A DNA stretch of 64,000 bases from Xanthobacteraceae bacterium (GCA_022844485.1 JALHLQ010000017.1:27914-91913); one strand, 5' to 3'; positions 38,304 to 50,748 are shown, counted from the stretch's first letter. Notes: generated from the sequence alone by a model not told the origin. Made by a program: numbers and translations.

Positions 38304-38666
38304 TCAAAAACTCAGACCGCCTTCGCGGGCGGCATCCGCCAAGGCCTTGACCCGGCCATGGAAAAGATAGCCGCCACGGTCGAACACGACGTCCTTGATT
38401 CCATTCGCCAGCGCGCGCTCGGCCACAAGCTTGCCGACCGCCTTCGCCGCGTCCACATTCGCGCCGGTGGCCTTGCCCTCGCGCGCGCCTTCTTCCAAAG
38501 ACGATGCGGCGGCTACGGTGACGCCGCGCCGATCATCGATCACCTGCGCATAAATATGCTTGGAGGAGCGAAAGACGGACAGGCGTGGCCGTCCGCCCGC
38601 ATTGGTGCGGATGGAACGGCGAACGCGCGCCTTGCGCCGCTCGGTTCTGTTAAGCACCTTGGCCAT
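38304..38666 (-). CDS. rplR: 50S ribosomal protein L18
   Basis: L18 binds 5S rRNA in the central protuberance. The 120-residue protein has the basic start [28 protein letters not shown], the middle [21 protein letters not shown], and the ending [25 protein letters not shown]. It follows rplF by nine bp and precedes rpsE by 38 bp. Confidence 0.97.
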   Translation of the reverse strand: MAKVLNRTERRKARVRRSIRTNAGGRPRLSVFRSSKHIYAQVIDDRRGVTVAAASSLEEGAREGKATGANVDAAKAVGKLVAERALANGIKDVVFDRGGYLFHGRVKALADAAREGGLSF

Positions 38667-38675
38667 TGCGCGCCC

Positions 38676-39209
38676 TCACTTCTTCTTGCCTTCCTTGCGG
38701 AAGATGAACTCGTTCGCGTATTTCACGCCTTTGCCCTTGTAAGGCTCGGGCGGGCGGAACGCGCGGATTTCGGCCGCCACTTGGCCGACCTTCTGCTTGT
38801 CGATGCCGGTGATGACGATCTCCGTCGGACGCGGGGTCGCGACGGCAATGCCGTCCGGGATCGCATAGGTCACGTCGTGGCTGTAGCCGAGCGAAATCTG
38901 CAAGTTCTTGCCCTGGACGGCCGCGCGATAGCCGACGCCGGTGATCTCCAGCCGCCGCTCGAAACCCTTTGTGACACCGGCCATCAGATTGTTTACGACG
39001 GCGCGCGACATGCCCCACATGGCCCGCGCGCGTTTGGTCTCGGCGCGGGGATCGAGCTTGATCGCGTCTTTCTCCATGGCGACCGCGACGTCGCCCGGCA
39101 CGTCGAACTGAAGCGCGCCTTTCGGGCCCTTCAGCTTGACGGTCTGGCCCTCGACATTGGCGGTGACGCCAGAGGGGACCGGAACCGGTTTCTTACCGAT
39201 ACGTGACAT
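38676..39209 (-). CDS. rplF: 50S ribosomal protein L6
   Basis: L6 sits near the factor-binding region of the 50S subunit. The 177-residue product begins [15 protein letters not shown] and ends with the family signature [25 protein letters not shown]. The internal ATG at 39209 is the natural start; a longer frame upstream lacks similarity. It is 13 bp downstream of rpsH. Confidence 0.97.
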   Translation of the reverse strand: MSRIGKKPVPVPSGVTANVEGQTVKLKGPKGALQFDVPGDVAVAMEKDAIKLDPRAETKRARAMWGMSRAVVNNLMAGVTKGFERRLEITGVGYRAAVQGKNLQISLGYSHDVTYAIPDGIAVATPRPTEIVITGIDKQKVGQVAAEIRAFRPPEPYKGKGVKYANEFIFRKEGKKK

Positions 39210-39222
39210 GGCCCATGGTCCC

Positions 39223-39621
39223 TTAGAACACCGTGCAGAGGATTTCGCCGCCGACATTGGCGTCGCGCGCGTCGTGATCGGCCATGACGCCTTTCGGCGT
39301 CGAAAGGATCGAAAGCCCGAGCCCGTTATTGACGCGCGGCATTCCGTTCACCGAGGCATAAACCCGACGTCCGGGCTTGGAGACGCGGGAAATCTCCCGG
39401 ATCACCGGCGCGCCGTCGAAATACTTCAGCTCGATCTCGAACTCCGTGCGCCCGTTCGGATACTCCACCACGGAAAATCCGCGGATGTAGCCTTCCGACT
39501 TCAGCACATCGAGCACGCGCGCGCGAAGCTTCGAGCCGGGAGTCGAGACCTTCGTCTTGTGCCGTTCCTGCGCATTGCGGATGCGCGTGAGCATATCGCC
39601 GAGAGGATCGTTCAAGGCCAT
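39223..39621 (-). CDS. rpsH: 30S ribosomal protein S8
   Basis: S8 binds the central domain of 16S rRNA and regulates the spc operon in Escherichia coli by binding its message. The 132-residue product begins [18 protein letters not shown] and ends with [31 protein letters not shown]. Whether spc autoregulation exists here was not tested. Confidence 0.97.
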   Translation of the reverse strand: MALNDPLGDMLTRIRNAQERHKTKVSTPGSKLRARVLDVLKSEGYIRGFSVVEYPNGRTEFEIELKYFDGAPVIREISRVSKPGRRVYASVNGMPRVNNGLGLSILSTPKGVMADHDARDANVGGEILCTVF

Positions 39622-39634
39622 TGCTTTGCCCTCC

Positions 39635-39940
39635 TCACCAGCTCGACTTCACGAGACCGGGAATCAGGCCCTTGGAGCCGAGATCCCGAAGCGCGATACG
39701 GCTCATCTTGAGCTTGCGGTAAAAGGCGCGCGGCCTGCCTGACACTTCGCAACGATTGCGGATGCGCGTGCGGGATGAATTCCGAGGCACTTGCGCGAGC
39801 TTGATCGCGGCAGAAAACCGCTCCTCCATCGGCAACAACTTGTTGGAGGCGATCGCCTTCAACCGCGATCGCTTGCCGGCGAGGCTTTTCGCCATGCGCC
39901 GCCGCCGATTGTTCTTCTCAATTGCACTCTTCTTTGCCAT
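39635..39940 (-). CDS. rpsN: 30S ribosomal protein S14
   Basis: The 101-residue S14 is the long, zinc-free form. It has the basic start [18 protein letters not shown], the [28 protein letters not shown] signature, and ends PGLVKSSW. Only a single cysteine is present in the CxxC region, so it does not bind zinc. It lies between rplE and rpsH. Confidence 0.97.
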   Translation of the reverse strand: MAKKSAIEKNNRRRRMAKSLAGKRSRLKAIASNKLLPMEERFSAAIKLAQVPRNSSRTRIRNRCEVSGRPRAFYRKLKMSRIALRDLGSKGLIPGLVKSSW

Positions 39941-39976
39941 CTGGCTCTCCAGTGTTCCGCGTTTGAAGCTTTCGCC

Positions 39977-40534
39977 TCACTGCCGGAAGGGAAAATTGAA
40001 CGCGGCCAGCAACGCACGCGCTTCGTCGTCCGTGCGCGCCGTCGTGCCGATCGTGATGTCCATGCCCCAGACCGCTTCTGTCTGGTCGTAGTCGATCTCG
40101 GGGAAGATGATGTGTTCCTTCAGCCCCAGCGTGTAGTTGCCGCGCCCGTCAAAGCTCTTCGGGTTAAGCCCCCGGAAGTCCCGCACGCGGGGCAGCGCGA
40201 TGTTCACAAGCCGATCGATGAAGTCATACATGCGCGCCTTACGCAGGGTGACCTTGGCGCCGATCGGCTGGCCTTCACGCAGCTTGAACGTCGCAATCGA
40301 CTTTCGGGAGAGCGTGATCACCGCTTTCTGCCCGGCAATTTTGGTCAAATCGGCGGCTGCCGATTCCACCTTCTTGCGATCACTCACCCCCTCGCCGACG
40401 CCCATATTGAGAACGACCTTATCGATCGAGGGCACCTGCATCGGGTTCTGGTACTTGAACTGCTCGGTCAGCTGCTTGCGCACGACATCGTCGTAATGCG
40501 CGCGCAGGCGCGGCACGTAATGCGTCTCAGCCAT
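39977..40534 (-). CDS. rplE: 50S ribosomal protein L5
   Basis: L5 binds 5S rRNA and contacts the P-site tRNA. The 185-residue product starts [22 protein letters not shown] and carries [40 protein letters not shown] and [19 protein letters not shown]. The ATG at 40534 falls inside the end of rplX with an eight-base overlap, so translation is likely coupled. Confidence 0.97.
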   Translation of the reverse strand: MAETHYVPRLRAHYDDVVRKQLTEQFKYQNPMQVPSIDKVVLNMGVGEGVSDRKKVESAAADLTKIAGQKAVITLSRKSIATFKLREGQPIGAKVTLRKARMYDFIDRLVNIALPRVRDFRGLNPKSFDGRGNYTLGLKEHIIFPEIDYDQTEAVWGMDITIGTTARTDDEARALLAAFNFPFRQ

Positions 40535-40844
40535 CGATGTCGACTCCCGAACGCTTGGCGAAGCGCAGCTTGCGGCCGCCCGGCATGATCTTGAACCCCA
40601 CACGGGTCGGCTTGCCGTCCTTCGGATCGGCGAGTGCGAGGTTCGACAGGTGGACGGCGGCCTCCTTGGAGACGATGCCGCCTTCCTGCTGGGCCGTCTG
40701 GCGCTGATGGCGCTTGACCATGTTGACCCCGCGAACGATGGCGCGCTCCTCGGCGGGGCGCACTTCGATGACCTCGCCGGTGCGGCCCTTGTCGCGGCCC
40801 GTCAGCACCACGACGCGGTCGCCTTTTCGGATCTTCGCGGCCAT
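40527..40844 (-). CDS. rplX: 50S ribosomal protein L24
   Basis: The 105-residue L24 begins [20 protein letters not shown], a KOW motif, and contains [33 protein letters not shown]24 initiates 50S assembly. Its ATG overlaps the rplN stop by one base and its 3' end overlaps rplE by eight bases. Confidence 0.96.
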   Translation of the reverse strand: MAAKIRKGDRVVVLTGRDKGRTGEVIEVRPAEERAIVRGVNMVKRHQRQTAQQEGGIVSKEAAVHLSNLALADPKDGKPTRVGFKIMPGGRKLRFAKRSGVDIDG

Positions 40845-41212
40845 CACAGAACCTCCGGCGCGAGCGAGATGATCTTCATGTGGTTCTTTGCGCGCAATTC
40901 GCGCGGCACCGGCCCGAAGATGCGAGTTCCGATCGGCTCCATTTGCGGGTTGATGAGGACGGCCGCATTGCGATCGAAACGGATCACCGAGCCGTCCGGC
41001 CGGCGGATGTCCTTCGCCACGCGCACCACCACCGCCTTCGTCACGTCGCCCTTCTTCACGCGGCCGCGCGGCGCGGCCTCCTTGACGGAGACAACGATCA
41101 CGTCGCCGACGGTGGCGTATTTCCGCTTCGAGCCGCCCAGCACCTTGATGCACATAACGCGGCGCGCGCCGGAATTGTCCGCCACGTCGAGGTTGGTCTG
41201 CATCTGAATCAT
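40844..41212 (-). CDS. rplN: 50S ribosomal protein L14
   Basis: L14 lies at the interface with the 30S subunit. The 122-residue protein begins [27 protein letters not shown] and has the conserved [30 protein letters not shown] block. Its ATG at 41212 fixes the standard N-terminus. It follows rpsQ by 34 bp. Confidence 0.97.
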   Translation of the reverse strand: MIQMQTNLDVADNSGARRVMCIKVLGGSKRKYATVGDVIVVSVKEAAPRGRVKKGDVTKAVVVRVAKDIRRPDGSVIRFDRNAAVLINPQMEPIGTRIFGPVPRELRAKNHMKIISLAPEVL

Positions 41213-41246
41213 GATGCACCTCTTGTTCTGTTGGAACGCACGGCGT

Positions 41247-41495
41247 TCACACTCTTGCTCGCTTCTCGCCCCGGACCACGGTCCAGCGCTTGAGTTTCGA
41301 AATCGGACGGTGCTCCTCGATCCAAACGAGATCGCCCACGCCATACTCATCATTGACGTCATGCGCGTGGTAATGCTTCGACCGGCGCACGGTCTTTTTC
41401 AGGACCGGATGGGTGAAGCGGCGCTCGACGCTGACGACGACGGTCTTCGCCTGCTTGTCACTCACCACGGTGCCCTGCAGCACGCGTTTCGGCAT
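41247..41495 (-). CDS. rpsQ: 30S ribosomal protein S17
   Basis: S17 is a primary 16S rRNA binder of the OB fold. The 82-residue product starts [34 protein letters not shown] and ends with [18 protein letters not shown]. The ATG at 41495 is chosen because the upstream frame is not similar. It is 10 bp downstream of rpmC. Confidence 0.96.
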   Translation of the reverse strand: MPKRVLQGTVVSDKQAKTVVVSVERRFTHPVLKKTVRRSKHYHAHDVNDEYGVGDLVWIEEHRPISKLKRWTVVRGEKRARV

Positions 41496-41505
41496 CTCCG
41501 TCTCC

Positions 41506-41709
41506 TTACTTCGCCTGCGATTGCGCGCGCTTCTGCGCCGCAATCGTCTTGATCCGCGCGATGTCGCGCCGCACCTGGCGCACGCGCGCCGTATTCTCGA
41601 GCTGTCCCGTCGCGCGCTGGAAGCGCAGATTGAACTGCTCCTTCTTCAACTTCGTCAACTCGTCCGAGAGCTGGTCGGGAGTCATCGTCCTCACGTCTTC
41701 AGCCTTCAT
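41506..41709 (-). CDS. rpmC: 50S ribosomal protein L29
   Basis: The 67-residue L29 has two antiparallel helices: [27 protein letters not shown] and the [22 protein letters not shown] segment. It surrounds the tunnel exit and contributes to binding of trigger factor and signal recognition particle. It lies between rplP and rpsQ with 10-bp gaps on either side. Confidence 0.96.
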   Translation of the reverse strand: MKAEDVRTMTPDQLSDELTKLKKEQFNLRFQRATGQLENTARVRQVRRDIARIKTIAAQKRAQSQAK

Positions 41710-41719
41710 GAGCCTGCCC

Positions 41720-42133
41720 TCAGTCGACGATGCGCGCGACAAAGCGCGTCTTGATGGGGAGCTTCGCAGCCGCGAGCGCGAGCGCTTCGCGCGCGATCTC
41801 GATCGGCACGCCATCGATTTCGAACATGATGCGGCCCGGTTTCACGCGCACGACCCACAATTCCGGCGTGCCCTTGCCGGAGCCCATGCGGACTTCGGCG
41901 GGTTTCTTCGATACCGGGACGTCGGGAAAGATGCGGATCCAAACGCGGCCCGAGCGCTTCATGTGGCGCGTCATCGCACGGCGCGCCGCCTCGATCTGGC
42001 GCGCGGTCACCCGCTCCGGCTCGAGCGCCTTGAGACCGTACTCACCGAAATTCAAATCGGTGCCCGACGAGGCCTTGCCGTGGATGCGGCCCTTATGCGC
42101 CTTGCGGAACTTGGTTCTATTCGGTTGCAGCAT
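41720..42133 (-). CDS. rplP: 50S ribosomal protein L16
   Basis: L16 helps position the A-site tRNA. The 137-residue product has [21 protein letters not shown] at its start, [39 protein letters not shown] and [26 protein letters not shown]. Length and start match the family. It follows rpsC by 24 bp. Confidence 0.97.
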   Translation of the reverse strand: MLQPNRTKFRKAHKGRIHGKASSGTDLNFGEYGLKALEPERVTARQIEAARRAMTRHMKRSGRVWIRIFPDVPVSKKPAEVRMGSGKGTPELWVVRVKPGRIMFEIDGVPIEIAREALALAAAKLPIKTRFVARIVD

Positions 42134-42157
42134 GACTTTTCTCTGCTTGCCTCAGGC

Positions 42158-42856
42158 TCACGCGACATCCCGGCGCGGACGGCCCGCCTCGCCTTCCGCC
42201 ATCCGCTTGTCCTGCGCCATCGGATCGTGCTCGAGAACCTCGCCCTTGAAGATCCAAACCTTGACGCCGCAGGTGCCGTAGGTCGTGAAAGCGGTCGCCA
42301 CGCCGTAGTCGACATCGGCACGCAGCGTGTGCAGCGGCACGCGGCCTTCACGGTACCATTCCATGCGGGCGATTTCCGCGCCGCCAAGCCGGCCCGAGCA
42401 GTTGATGCGGATGCCTTCGGCGCCAAGGCGCATCGCCGATTGAACGGCGCGCTTCATGGCGCGGCGGAAGGCGACGCGACGCTCGAGCTGCTGCGCAATC
42501 GACTCGGCGACAAGCTGGGCGTCGAGCTCCGGCTTGCGGATTTCGACAATGTTGAGCACGACGTCGGAATCCGTCATGTCGGCGACCTTGCGGCGAAGCT
42601 TCTCGATGTCCGCACCTTTCTTGCCGATGACGACGCCGGGGCGCGCCGAGTGGATGGTCACGCGCGCCTTCTTGTGGGGCCGCTCGATAACGATGCGCGA
42701 CACGGCGGCCTGCTTGAGCTGCTTCATCAGCTCTTCGCGGATCTCCATGTCCTCATGGAGCAGCTTGCCGTATTCGTTCTTGCCAGCGTACCAGCGGGAA
42801 TCCCACGTGCGATTGATGCCGAGCCGCAGCCCGATCGGATTGACCTTTTGACCCAT
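42158..42856 (-). CDS. rpsC: 30S ribosomal protein S3
   Basis: S3 forms part of the mRNA entry channel and has helicase function. The 232-residue protein begins [20 protein letters not shown] and has a KH type 2 domain with [21 protein letters not shown]. The C-terminal domain includes [38 protein letters not shown]. It lies between rplV and rplP. Confidence 0.97.
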   Translation of the reverse strand: MGQKVNPIGLRLGINRTWDSRWYAGKNEYGKLLHEDMEIREELMKQLKQAAVSRIVIERPHKKARVTIHSARPGVVIGKKGADIEKLRRKVADMTDSDVVLNIVEIRKPELDAQLVAESIAQQLERRVAFRRAMKRAVQSAMRLGAEGIRINCSGRLGGAEIARMEWYREGRVPLHTLRADVDYGVATAFTTYGTCGVKVWIFKGEVLEHDPMAQDKRMAEGEAGRPRRDVA

Positions 42857-42876
42857 CTCGTCTGCTCCCGCGCCGT

Positions 42877-43257
42877 TCAGGCGCTTGCCTCGACCTGACG
42901 AACGACGATCGTCAGGTGCGAGAACGGTTTTTCGATACGGCCGGCGCGGCCGCGCGCGCGCGGCGTGAACCGCTTCAACACGATCGCCTTGCCGACATGC
43001 GCCTGGGCGACGATCAGGTCGTCCACATCCAGGTCGTGGTTGTTTTCCGCATTGGCGATGGCCGACTCCAGGCACTTGCGGACGTCTTTCGCGATGCGCT
43101 TGCGGGAGAACTCCAAATCCGCGAGCGCCGTCGCAACCTTCTTGCCGCGGATCAGCCCCGCGACGAGGTTGAGCTTTTGCGGACTCACCCGCAGCATGCG
43201 GGCGACCGCCTTCGCTTCGTTCTCTGCGAGCGCCCGCTCGCGCGCCTTCTTGCCCAT
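42877..43257 (-). CDS. rplV: 50S ribosomal protein L22
   Basis: L22 lines the exit tunnel, where its loop contacts macrolides and nascent chains. The 126-residue product has [30 protein letters not shown] and [23 protein letters not shown]. It follows rpsS by 10 bp and precedes rpsC by 20 bp. Confidence 0.97.
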   Translation of the reverse strand: MGKKARERALAENEAKAVARMLRVSPQKLNLVAGLIRGKKVATALADLEFSRKRIAKDVRKCLESAIANAENNHDLDVDDLIVAQAHVGKAIVLKRFTPRARGRAGRIEKPFSHLTIVVRQVEASA

Positions 43258-43267
43258 GACCTCTACC

Positions 43268-43552
43268 TCATGCTCCGGCGCGCTTTGCCTTCCGGTCCGA
43301 TGAATGACCGTAGAAGGTGCGCGTCGGCGCGAATTCTCCGAACTTGTGCCCCACCATTTCCTCCGTGACGAGTACGGGGATGTGCTTCTGGCCGTTGTAG
43401 ACGCCGAACGTCAGCCCGACGAATTGCGGCAGGATGGTCGAGCGTCGGCTCCAGATCTTGATGATCTCGTGCCGCCCCGACGAGCGCGAGACTTCCGCCT
43501 TTTTCAGCAGATAACCGTCGACGAAAGGACCCTTCCAGACCGACCGCGCCAT
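43268..43552 (-). CDS. rpsS: 30S ribosomal protein S19
   Basis: S19 forms the head of the 30S subunit with S13. The 94-residue product begins [20 protein letters not shown] and carries [32 protein letters not shown] and the end block [21 protein letters not shown]. It follows rplB by nine bp. Confidence 0.97.
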   Translation of the reverse strand: MARSVWKGPFVDGYLLKKAEVSRSSGRHEIIKIWSRRSTILPQFVGLTFGVYNGQKHIPVLVTEEMVGHKFGEFAPTRTFYGHSSDRKAKRAGA

Positions 43553-43561
43553 GATGCCCTC

Positions 43562-44401
43562 TTACTTCTTCTTCTTCCGCGCGTGGCGGCTTGAAATGAT
43601 GAATTTGTTGGTCGCCTTGTTCGAGCGCGTCTTCTTGCCCTTGGTCGGGAAGCCCCACGGCGTCACCGGGTGACGGCCTCCCGAGGTGCGGCCTTCGCCG
43701 CCGCCATGCGGATGGTCGACCGGGTTCATGGCGACGCCGCGCGTGTGCGGACGTTTGCCGAGCCAGCGCGTGCGGCCGGCCTTGCCGATCGAGATATTCA
43801 TGTGATCGGGGTTCGATACGGCGCCGACGGTCGCCATGCAGCGCCCATGCACAAGACGCTGCTCGCCTGAATTGAGCCGCAGGATCACGTAATCCTGATC
43901 GCGCCCGACGATCTGCGCATAATTGCCTGCCGAGCGCGCAAGCTGGCCGCCCTTGCCCATCTTGAATTCGATATTGTGGACGATGGTGCCGATCGGCATG
44001 TTCGACATCGGTGTCGCATTGCCGGGTTTAACATCGACATTCTCGCCGGCGACGACGGTGTCTCCCACTGCAAGACGCTGCGGCGCCAGGATATAGGCGA
44101 GTTCGCCATCATCGTATTTCACGAGCGCGATGAAGCCGGAGCGGTTCGGATCGTATTCCAGCCGCTCGACCTTGCCCGGAACATCGAACTTCCGCCGCTT
44201 GAAGTCGATCTTGCGATAGGCCTGCTTGTGTCCGCCGCCGCGGAAACGAACGGTCGTGCGGCCTGCATTGTTGCGGCCGCCGGACTCGTTCTTGCCCTCG
44301 GTCAGCGCTTTGACCGGCGGCCCCTTGTGCAGCCCGGAGCGGTCCACCAGAACGAGCTGGCGCTGGCTCGGCGTTACGGGCTTGTAGCTTTTAAGTGCCA
44401 T
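43562..44401 (-). CDS. rplB: 50S ribosomal protein L2
   Basis: L2 is essential for subunit association and peptidyl transfer. The 279-residue protein begins [24 protein letters not shown] and includes [27 protein letters not shown]. The [20 protein letters not shown] stretch near the catalytic centre is intact. The ATG at 44401 is chosen over a GTG one codon upstream. It follows rplW by 10 bp. Confidence 0.97.
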   Translation of the reverse strand: MALKSYKPVTPSQRQLVLVDRSGLHKGPPVKALTEGKNESGGRNNAGRTTVRFRGGGHKQAYRKIDFKRRKFDVPGKVERLEYDPNRSGFIALVKYDDGELAYILAPQRLAVGDTVVAGENVDVKPGNATPMSNMPIGTIVHNIEFKMGKGGQLARSAGNYAQIVGRDQDYVILRLNSGEQRLVHGRCMATVGAVSNPDHMNISIGKAGRTRWLGKRPHTRGVAMNPVDHPHGGGEGRTSGGRHPVTPWGFPTKGKKTRSNKATNKFIISSRHARKKKK

Positions 44402-44411
44402 CACTCGCCCC

Positions 44412-44711
44412 TTACAGACCCGTCGTCACGTCGATACGGTGACCCTCTTCGAGGGTCACGATCGCTCGCTTCACATCGGATAGTTCGCCGATGCGCCCCT
44501 TGAAGGCCTTGATCTTGCCTTTTCGAACAAGCGTGTTCACGCTCTTCACCTTGACATCGAACAGCTTCTCGACCGCTTCCTTGATCTGCGGCTTGGTCGC
44601 ATGACGGGCGACCTTGAACATCACCTGGTTGTGCTCGGACGCCATCGTCGCCTTCTCGGTGATGACAGGGGCGACAATGATGTCATAGAGGCGCGGATCG
44701 ACTGGCGTCAT
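44412..44711 (-). CDS. rplW: 50S ribosomal protein L23
   Basis: L23 docks trigger factor and the signal recognition particle at the tunnel exit. The 99-residue product has [27 protein letters not shown] and [23 protein letters not shown], ending with a short basic [24 protein letters not shown]. Its ATG overlaps the rplD stop by four bases. Confidence 0.97.
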   Translation of the reverse strand: MTPVDPRLYDIIVAPVITEKATMASEHNQVMFKVARHATKPQIKEAVEKLFDVKVKSVNTLVRKGKIKAFKGRIGELSDVKRAIVTLEEGHRIDVTTGL

Positions 44712-45328
44712 TTGAAGCGCGCCTCCAGCGCATCGAGCGCGGCGCGGGTCAAGACAAGCTTTTCACGCCGCATGATGTCGTAGACGTTGATGCCCTGTAT
44801 CGGCAGCACGTCGATATTCGGAATGTTGCGCGCCGCGCGGCCGAAATTCTCGTTCACCTGCGCGCCGTCGATGATGAGCGCGTTGGCGAAGCCGAGCTTG
44901 CCGAACCGCTGGGCAAGGGTCTTCGTCTTGCCGTCGGCGACCTGCGTCTGATCGATCACGACGATGCCGCCGTCCTTCGCTTTTGAGGAGAGCGCGTGCT
45001 TGAGAGCCAGTGCGCGCACCTTCTTCGGCAGGTCGGTCGCATGCGAGCGCACAAGCGGGCCGAATGAGCGGCCGCCGCCACGAAAGAGGTTGACCCGTGC
45101 CGAGCCGTGGCGGGCGGAGCCCGTCCCCTTCTGGCGATACATCTTCTTGCCGGTGCGGTTGATCTCGGCGCGGTTCTTCACCGCATGCGTTCCGGCGCGG
45201 CGCTTGTTCAACTGCCAAAGCACGCAACGATGAATGATGTCCGCGCGCGGCTCGAGGCCAAACACCTCATCCGAGACCGTGACGGACCCGGCGTCTTTGC
45301 CGTCGAGGGTTGTGACTTTCAGCTCCAT
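44708..45328 (-). CDS. rplD: 50S ribosomal protein L4
   Basis: L4 lines the exit tunnel, and in Escherichia coli it also represses the S10 operon. The 206-residue product has the extended-loop region [34 protein letters not shown], the [20 protein letters not shown] block and a [32 protein letters not shown] end. The ATG at 45328 overlaps the rplC stop by one base. Confidence 0.97.
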   Translation of the reverse strand: MELKVTTLDGKDAGSVTVSDEVFGLEPRADIIHRCVLWQLNKRRAGTHAVKNRAEINRTGKKMYRQKGTGSARHGSARVNLFRGGGRSFGPLVRSHATDLPKKVRALALKHALSSKAKDGGIVVIDQTQVADGKTKTLAQRFGKLGFANALIIDGAQVNENFGRAARNIPNIDVLPIQGINVYDIMRREKLVLTRAALDALEARFK

Positions 45329-46068
45329 CACGCGCCCTCCCCTGACGCTTCGGCCGGCGCCGCCTCGGCAGGCGCGGGTTCGCCGCCGCCATTGCCGACG
45401 CGGAACTTGCCGGGCTTTGGGGCATCCTTCGGCAGGGCCTTCTTCACGGCGTCGCGTACCGTGATCCAGCCGCCCTTGACGCCGGGTACCGCGCCTTCGA
45501 CCAGGATGAGACCGCGCTCGGGATCGGTCTGCACGACCTTGAGATTGAGCGTGGTCACGCGATCGACGCCGAGATGACCCGGCATCTTCTTGTTCTTGAA
45601 CGTCTTGCCGGGGTCCTGACGTCCGCCGGTCGAGCCGATCGACCGATGCGAAATCGACACGCCATGCGACGCGCGAAGGCCGGCAAAATTCCAGCGCTTC
45701 ATGCCGCCCGCAAAACCCTTTCCGGTCGAGATGCCGGTCACATCCACGAATTGGCCGGGGACGAAATGGTCGGCGGTGATCTCGGCGCCCACCGGGATTA
45801 GCGCATCGCCGCTCACGCGGAATTCGGCCAGCTTGCGCTTGGGCTCAACCTTGGAAACGGCGAAATGGCCACGCTCGGCTTTGGTGGCCGTCTTCGGCCG
45901 GCGCGCGCCGGAGCCAAGCTGCAGCGCGACATAGCCGTTCTTGTCCATCGTGCGGTGGGCGACGACCTGACAGTTGGCAAGTCTGAGCACTGTCACGGGG
46001 ACATGCTCGCCGGTGTCGGTAAAGACCCGCGTCATCCCCAGCTTCTGTGCGATCACTCCGGAACGCAT
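45328..46068 (-). CDS. rplC: 50S ribosomal protein L3
   Basis: L3 binds early in 50S assembly. The 246-residue product begins [23 protein letters not shown] and includes the glutamine-methylation region [41 protein letters not shown]. An Ala/Pro/Glu-rich tail of about 25 residues ends the protein, a feature also found in other alphaproteobacterial L3. The ATG at 46068 is the natural start. Confidence 0.97.
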   Translation of the reverse strand: MRSGVIAQKLGMTRVFTDTGEHVPVTVLRLANCQVVAHRTMDKNGYVALQLGSGARRPKTATKAERGHFAVSKVEPKRKLAEFRVSGDALIPVGAEITADHFVPGQFVDVTGISTGKGFAGGMKRWNFAGLRASHGVSISHRSIGSTGGRQDPGKTFKNKKMPGHLGVDRVTTLNLKVVQTDPERGLILVEGAVPGVKGGWITVRDAVKKALPKDAPKPGKFRVGNGGGEPAPAEAAPAEASGEGA

Positions 46069-46099
46069 CGGTTGTTTCCTCAATCGGTCTTCAAAAGGC

Positions 46100-46408
46100 T
46101 TACAGCTTGATCTCGACATCCACGCCCGCGGCAAGGTCGAGCTTCATCAGCGCGTCCACGGTCTGCGGGGTCGGATCGACGATATCGAGCAGACGCTTGT
46201 GCGTGCGCATCTCGAATTGCTCGCGGCTTTTCTTGTCGATATGCGGCGAGCGGTTCACAGTGAACTTCTCGATCCGCGTCGGCAGCGGGATCGGGCCGCG
46301 CACCTGAGCGCCCGTGCGCTTGGCGGTAGAGACGATTTCGCGCGTCGACGCATCGAGAATCCGATGATCGAAGGCCTTGAGCCGGATGCGGATGTTTTGG
46401 CCGTTCAT
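46100..46408 (-). CDS. rpsJ: 30S ribosomal protein S10 (NusE)
   Basis: S10 acts in the 30S head and, as NusE, couples transcription to translation with NusG and NusB. The 102-residue protein begins [26 protein letters not shown] and has the long loop [44 protein letters not shown]. It is the first gene of the S10 operon, 31 bp ahead of rplC. Confidence 0.97.
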   Translation of the reverse strand: MNGQNIRIRLKAFDHRILDASTREIVSTAKRTGAQVRGPIPLPTRIEKFTVNRSPHIDKKSREQFEMRTHKRLLDIVDPTPQTVDALMKLDLAAGVDVEIKL

Positions 46409-46433
46409 TCTATTTCTCTCTGTCCTCTCAACT

Positions 46434-46458
46434 CCCTCTTCCCGCGTTCGGGAGAGGG
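46434..46458. repeat. GC-rich inverted repeat between tuf and rpsJ (second hairpin)
   Basis: CCCTCTTCCCG and CGGGAGAGGG pair with one unpaired base around a CGTT loop. It belongs to the same family as the hairpin at 46528–46551. Together they occupy the tuf–rpsJ gap and could terminate the str operon or stabilise mRNA. Confidence 0.55.
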
Positions 46459-46527
46459 TCGGCTTTTCAGGGGTTCTTTCGAGCTGCTCCGGCTTCGACA
46501 AAACCCCTCACCCGCGCCTTCGCGCGA

Positions 46528-46551
46528 CCTCTCCCCGCGTGCGGGGAGAGG
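46528..46551. terminator. Perfect 11-bp hairpin just downstream of tuf
   Basis: CCTCTCCCCGC (46528–46538) and GCGGGGAGAGG (46541–46551) are perfectly complementary with a two-base loop. It begins six bases after the tuf stop in the direction of transcription. A GTTTTG run occurs somewhat later, so it is a probable str-operon terminator or a REP-type repeat of the kind common in this order of bacteria. Confidence 0.6.
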
Positions 46552-46557
46552 GATTCC

Positions 46558-47748
46558 TCACTCGATAATCTTGGCGACGACGCCGGCGCCGACGGTGCGG
46601 CCGCCTTCGCGAATGGCGAAGCGAAGCTTCTCCTCCATCGCAATCGGCACAATCAGCGTCACTTCCATCGCCACATTGTCCCCCGGCATCACCATCTCGG
46701 TGCCCGCCGGAAGCGTCACAACCCCCGTCACATCCGTCGTGCGGAAGTAAAACTGCGGGCGATAATTGGTGAAAAACGGCGTGTGACGGCCGCCCTCCTC
46801 CTTGGTCAGGATATAGGCCTCCGCCGCAAACTTCGTGTGCGGCTTCACCGAGCCCGGCTTGCACAAAACCTGACCCCGCTCCACCTCCTCGCGCTTCGTC
46901 CCGCGCAAAAGGCAGCCCACATTGTCCCCCGCCTCGCCCTGATCCAAGAGCTTGCGGAACATCTCTACCCCGGTCACCGTCGTCTTCGTCGTCGGCTTCA
47001 GCCCCACGATCTCGACTTCCTCGCCGACCTTGACCACCCCGCGCTCGATCCGGCCCGTCACCACCGTGCCGCGCCCGGAAATCGAAAACACGTCCTCAAC
47101 CGGCATCAGGAAGGGCTGATCCTTCGGACGCTCCGGCTGCGGAATGTAGCGGTCAACCTCCTCCATCAGCTTCAAAATCGAGCTCTTGCCCAGTTCCGGC
47201 TTCTTCTCCTCCAGCGCCATCAAGGCCGAGCCGCGAACAATCGGAATGTCGTCGCCGGGAAAATCATACTTGGACAGCAGTTCGCGAACCTCGAGCTCGA
47301 CCAGATCAAGCAGCTCCGGGTCGTCAACCATATCCACCTTGTTCATGTAGACCACCAGCGCCGGAACCCCGACCTGACGGGCCAAAAGAATATGCTCGCG
47401 CGTCTGCGGCATCGGACCGTCCGCCGCCGAAACAACCAGAATGGCGCCATCCATCTGCGCCGCCCCGGTGATCATGTTCTTCACGTAGTCGGCATGACCG
47501 GGACAGTCGACATGCGCATAATGGCGCTTGTCCGTTTCGTATTCGACATGCGCCGTCGAGATCGTGATCCCCCGCGCCTTCTCCTCCGGTGCCTTGTCGA
47601 TCTGGTCATAGGCCGTAAACTGCGCCTTGCCCTGCTCCGCCAGGACCTTCGTGATCGCCGCCGTCAACGACGTCTTGCCATGATCAACATGGCCAATCGT
47701 CCCAATGTTGCAGTGCGGCTTCGTGCGGGCAAATTTCTCTTTCGCCAT
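46558..47748 (-). CDS. tuf: Elongation factor Tu (str-operon copy)
   Basis: EF-Tu delivers aminoacyl-tRNA to the ribosome. The 396-residue protein has G1 [11 protein letters not shown]2 [14 protein letters not shown]3 [12 protein letters not shown] and G4 NKVDMVDD, followed by domains 2 and 3. It has no truncation. A second tuf copy begins at the right edge of this window, and its visible part is identical at the nucleotide level. It follows fusA by 29 bp and is the last gene of the str operon. Confidence 0.98.
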   Translation of the reverse strand: MAKEKFARTKPHCNIGTIGHVDHGKTSLTAAITKVLAEQGKAQFTAYDQIDKAPEEKARGITISTAHVEYETDKRHYAHVDCPGHADYVKNMITGAAQMDGAILVVSAADGPMPQTREHILLARQVGVPALVVYMNKVDMVDDPELLDLVELEVRELLSKYDFPGDDIPIVRGSALMALEEKKPELGKSSILKLMEEVDRYIPQPERPKDQPFLMPVEDVFSISGRGTVVTGRIERGVVKVGEEVEIVGLKPTTKTTVTGVEMFRKLLDQGEAGDNVGCLLRGTKREEVERGQVLCKPGSVKPHTKFAAEAYILTKEEGGRHTPFFTNYRPQFYFRTTDVTGVVTLPAGTEMVMPGDNVAMEVTLIVPIAMEEKLRFAIREGGRTVGAGVVAKIIE

Positions 47749-47777
47749 CGAACTCTCCGTGCCTGGCCTTCCTTAGA

Positions 47778-49853
47778 TCAGGCGAACTTCGCCTGGACTT
47801 CCTGCGCAACGTTCGACGGCACCTGCTCGTAGTGGTCGAACTGCATCGTGAATGTGGCGCGCCCCTGTGACATGGAGCGCAGCGTATTGACGTATCCGAA
47901 CATGTTGGCGAGGGGCACCATCGCGCTGACAACGTTGGCGTTGCCGCGCATGTCCTGACCCTGAATCTGCCCGCGGCGAGAGTTGAGATCGCCAATGACC
48001 GAGCCGGTATAGTCTTCGGGCGTTACGACCTCGACCTTCATGATCGGCTCGAGCAGGACCGAACCGCCCTTCTGCAGCGCTTCGCGCAGCGCCGAGCGCG
48101 CCGCGATTTCGAAGGCGAGCGCGGAGGAGTCCACCTCGTGATACGCGCCGTCAACGAGCGACACTTTCAGATCGACGACCGGGAAGCCGGCGAGCACGCC
48201 CGAACCAAGCACGGATTCAAGGCCCTTCTCGACGCCCGGGACATATTCCTTCGGCACCGCGCCCCCGACGATCTTGCTGTCGAACTCGAAGCCCGAGCCG
48301 GGCTCTCTCGGCTCGGCGATGATTTTGACGCGCGCGAACTGGCCGGAGCCGCCGGTCTGCTTCTTGTGCGTGTAATCGATCGTGACCGGCTTCGTGATCT
48401 TCTCGCGATAGGCGACTTGCGGCGCGCCGATATTGGCGTCCACCTTGTAAGTGCGCCTGAGGATATCGACCTTGATGTCGAGATGGAGCTCGCCCATGCC
48501 CTTGAGAATGGTCTGGCCCGATTCCTGATCGGTCGACACCCGGAACGAGGGGTCCTCGGCGGCAAGCTTTGAAAGCGCAACGCCGAGCTTCTCCTGGTCG
48601 GCCTTCGATTTCGGCTCGATCGCGATCTCGATGACCGGATCGGGAAATTCCATCTTCTCGAGAATGACCGGTTTGGCGGAATCGCACAGCGTGTCGCCGG
48701 TGCGAACCTCCTTCAACCCGGCAAGCGCAACGATGTCGCCGGCATAGGCCTCCTTGATGTCCTCGCGATTATTCGCGTGCATCAACAGCATGCGGCCGAT
48801 GCGCTCTTTGCGTTCCTTGGTCGAGTTGATGACGCCTGTGCCGCTCGAGAGCGTGCCAGAATAGATGCGGCAGAAGGTGATGGTGCCGACGAAGGGGTCG
48901 TCCATGATCTTGAAGGCGAGCAGCGACATCGGCTCGGAGTCGGAGGCCTTGCGAAGAATCTCTTCGCCCGTATTCGGGTCGGTGCCTTTGATGGCCGGCA
49001 CGTCGACCGGCGACGGCAGATAATCAACGACGGCATCGAGCAGGGGCTGCACGCCCTTGTTCTTGAAGGCGGAGCCGCAAAGAACGGGATAGAAAGCGCC
49101 CGTCACGACCGCCTTGCGCAGGAGACGCTTCAACGTCGCCTCGTCCGGCTCCCGGCCCTCGAGATAGGCGTTCATCGCCTCGTCATCGAGTTCCACCGCC
49201 GCCTCGATCATCTTCTCGCGGGCTTCCTTCGCCTGGTCGAGCTGATCCGCCGGAATTTCGATGTCGTGATACTTCGCGCCAAGCGTCTCCTCATCCCACA
49301 CGACGCCCACCATGCGAACGAGGTCAATCACGCCCTTGAACTGGCTTTCGGCGCCGATCGGGAGCTGGATGGGGACGGGGTTCGCGCCGAGGCGCGTCTT
49401 GATGTCGTCAAGGCACTTCGCGAAGTCCGCCCCGATCTTGTCCATCTTGTTGCAGAACACGATCCGCGGGACGTTGTACTTGTCGCCCTGACGCCACACC
49501 GTCTCGGTCTGCGGCTCGACGCCCTGGTTGGAGTCGAGCACCACGATGGCCCCGTCGAGCACGCGCAGCGAGCGCTCGACCTCGATCGTGAAATCGACGT
49601 GACCCGGGGTGTCGATGATATTGAGGCGCTTGTTCTTCCAGAAAGCCGTCGTCGCGGCCGACGTGATCGTGATGCCGCGCTCCTGCTCCTGCTCCATCCA
49701 ATCCATCGTCGCGGCGCCTTCATGCACCTCGCCGATTTTATGGCTCTTGCCGGTGTAGTAGAGGATCCGCTCGGTCGTGGTGGTCTTCCCGGCATCAATG
49801 TGAGCCATGATGCCAAAGTTGCGGTAGTCCTCGATCGGGTGGATACGGGGCAT
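47778..49853 (-). CDS. fusA: Elongation factor G
   Basis: EF-G drives translocation and, with RRF, ribosome recycling. The 691-residue product carries [19 protein letters not shown], the switch region [29 protein letters not shown] and [10 protein letters not shown], then domains II–V with the C-terminal [28 protein letters not shown]. Length is normal for the family. It lies 33 bp after rpsG and 29 bp before tuf. Confidence 0.98.
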   Translation of the reverse strand: MPRIHPIEDYRNFGIMAHIDAGKTTTTERILYYTGKSHKIGEVHEGAATMDWMEQEQERGITITSAATTAFWKNKRLNIIDTPGHVDFTIEVERSLRVLDGAIVVLDSNQGVEPQTETVWRQGDKYNVPRIVFCNKMDKIGADFAKCLDDIKTRLGANPVPIQLPIGAESQFKGVIDLVRMVGVVWDEETLGAKYHDIEIPADQLDQAKEAREKMIEAAVELDDEAMNAYLEGREPDEATLKRLLRKAVVTGAFYPVLCGSAFKNKGVQPLLDAVVDYLPSPVDVPAIKGTDPNTGEEILRKASDSEPMSLLAFKIMDDPFVGTITFCRIYSGTLSSGTGVINSTKERKERIGRMLLMHANNREDIKEAYAGDIVALAGLKEVRTGDTLCDSAKPVILEKMEFPDPVIEIAIEPKSKADQEKLGVALSKLAAEDPSFRVSTDQESGQTILKGMGELHLDIKVDILRRTYKVDANIGAPQVAYREKITKPVTIDYTHKKQTGGSGQFARVKIIAEPREPGSGFEFDSKIVGGAVPKEYVPGVEKGLESVLGSGVLAGFPVVDLKVSLVDGAYHEVDSSALAFEIAARSALREALQKGGSVLLEPIMKVEVVTPEDYTGSVIGDLNSRRGQIQGQDMRGNANVVSAMVPLANMFGYVNTLRSMSQGRATFTMQFDHYEQVPSNVAQEVQAKFA

Positions 49854-49886
49854 GGGAATCCTTGAACCTTGTCCTTTGCGCCTACG

Positions 49887-50748
<862 letters not shown>

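Noticed and set aside
46409..46557. Inserted mobile element between tuf and rpsJ
   Set aside because: Only short GC-rich hairpins are present, with no transposase or target-site duplication seen.
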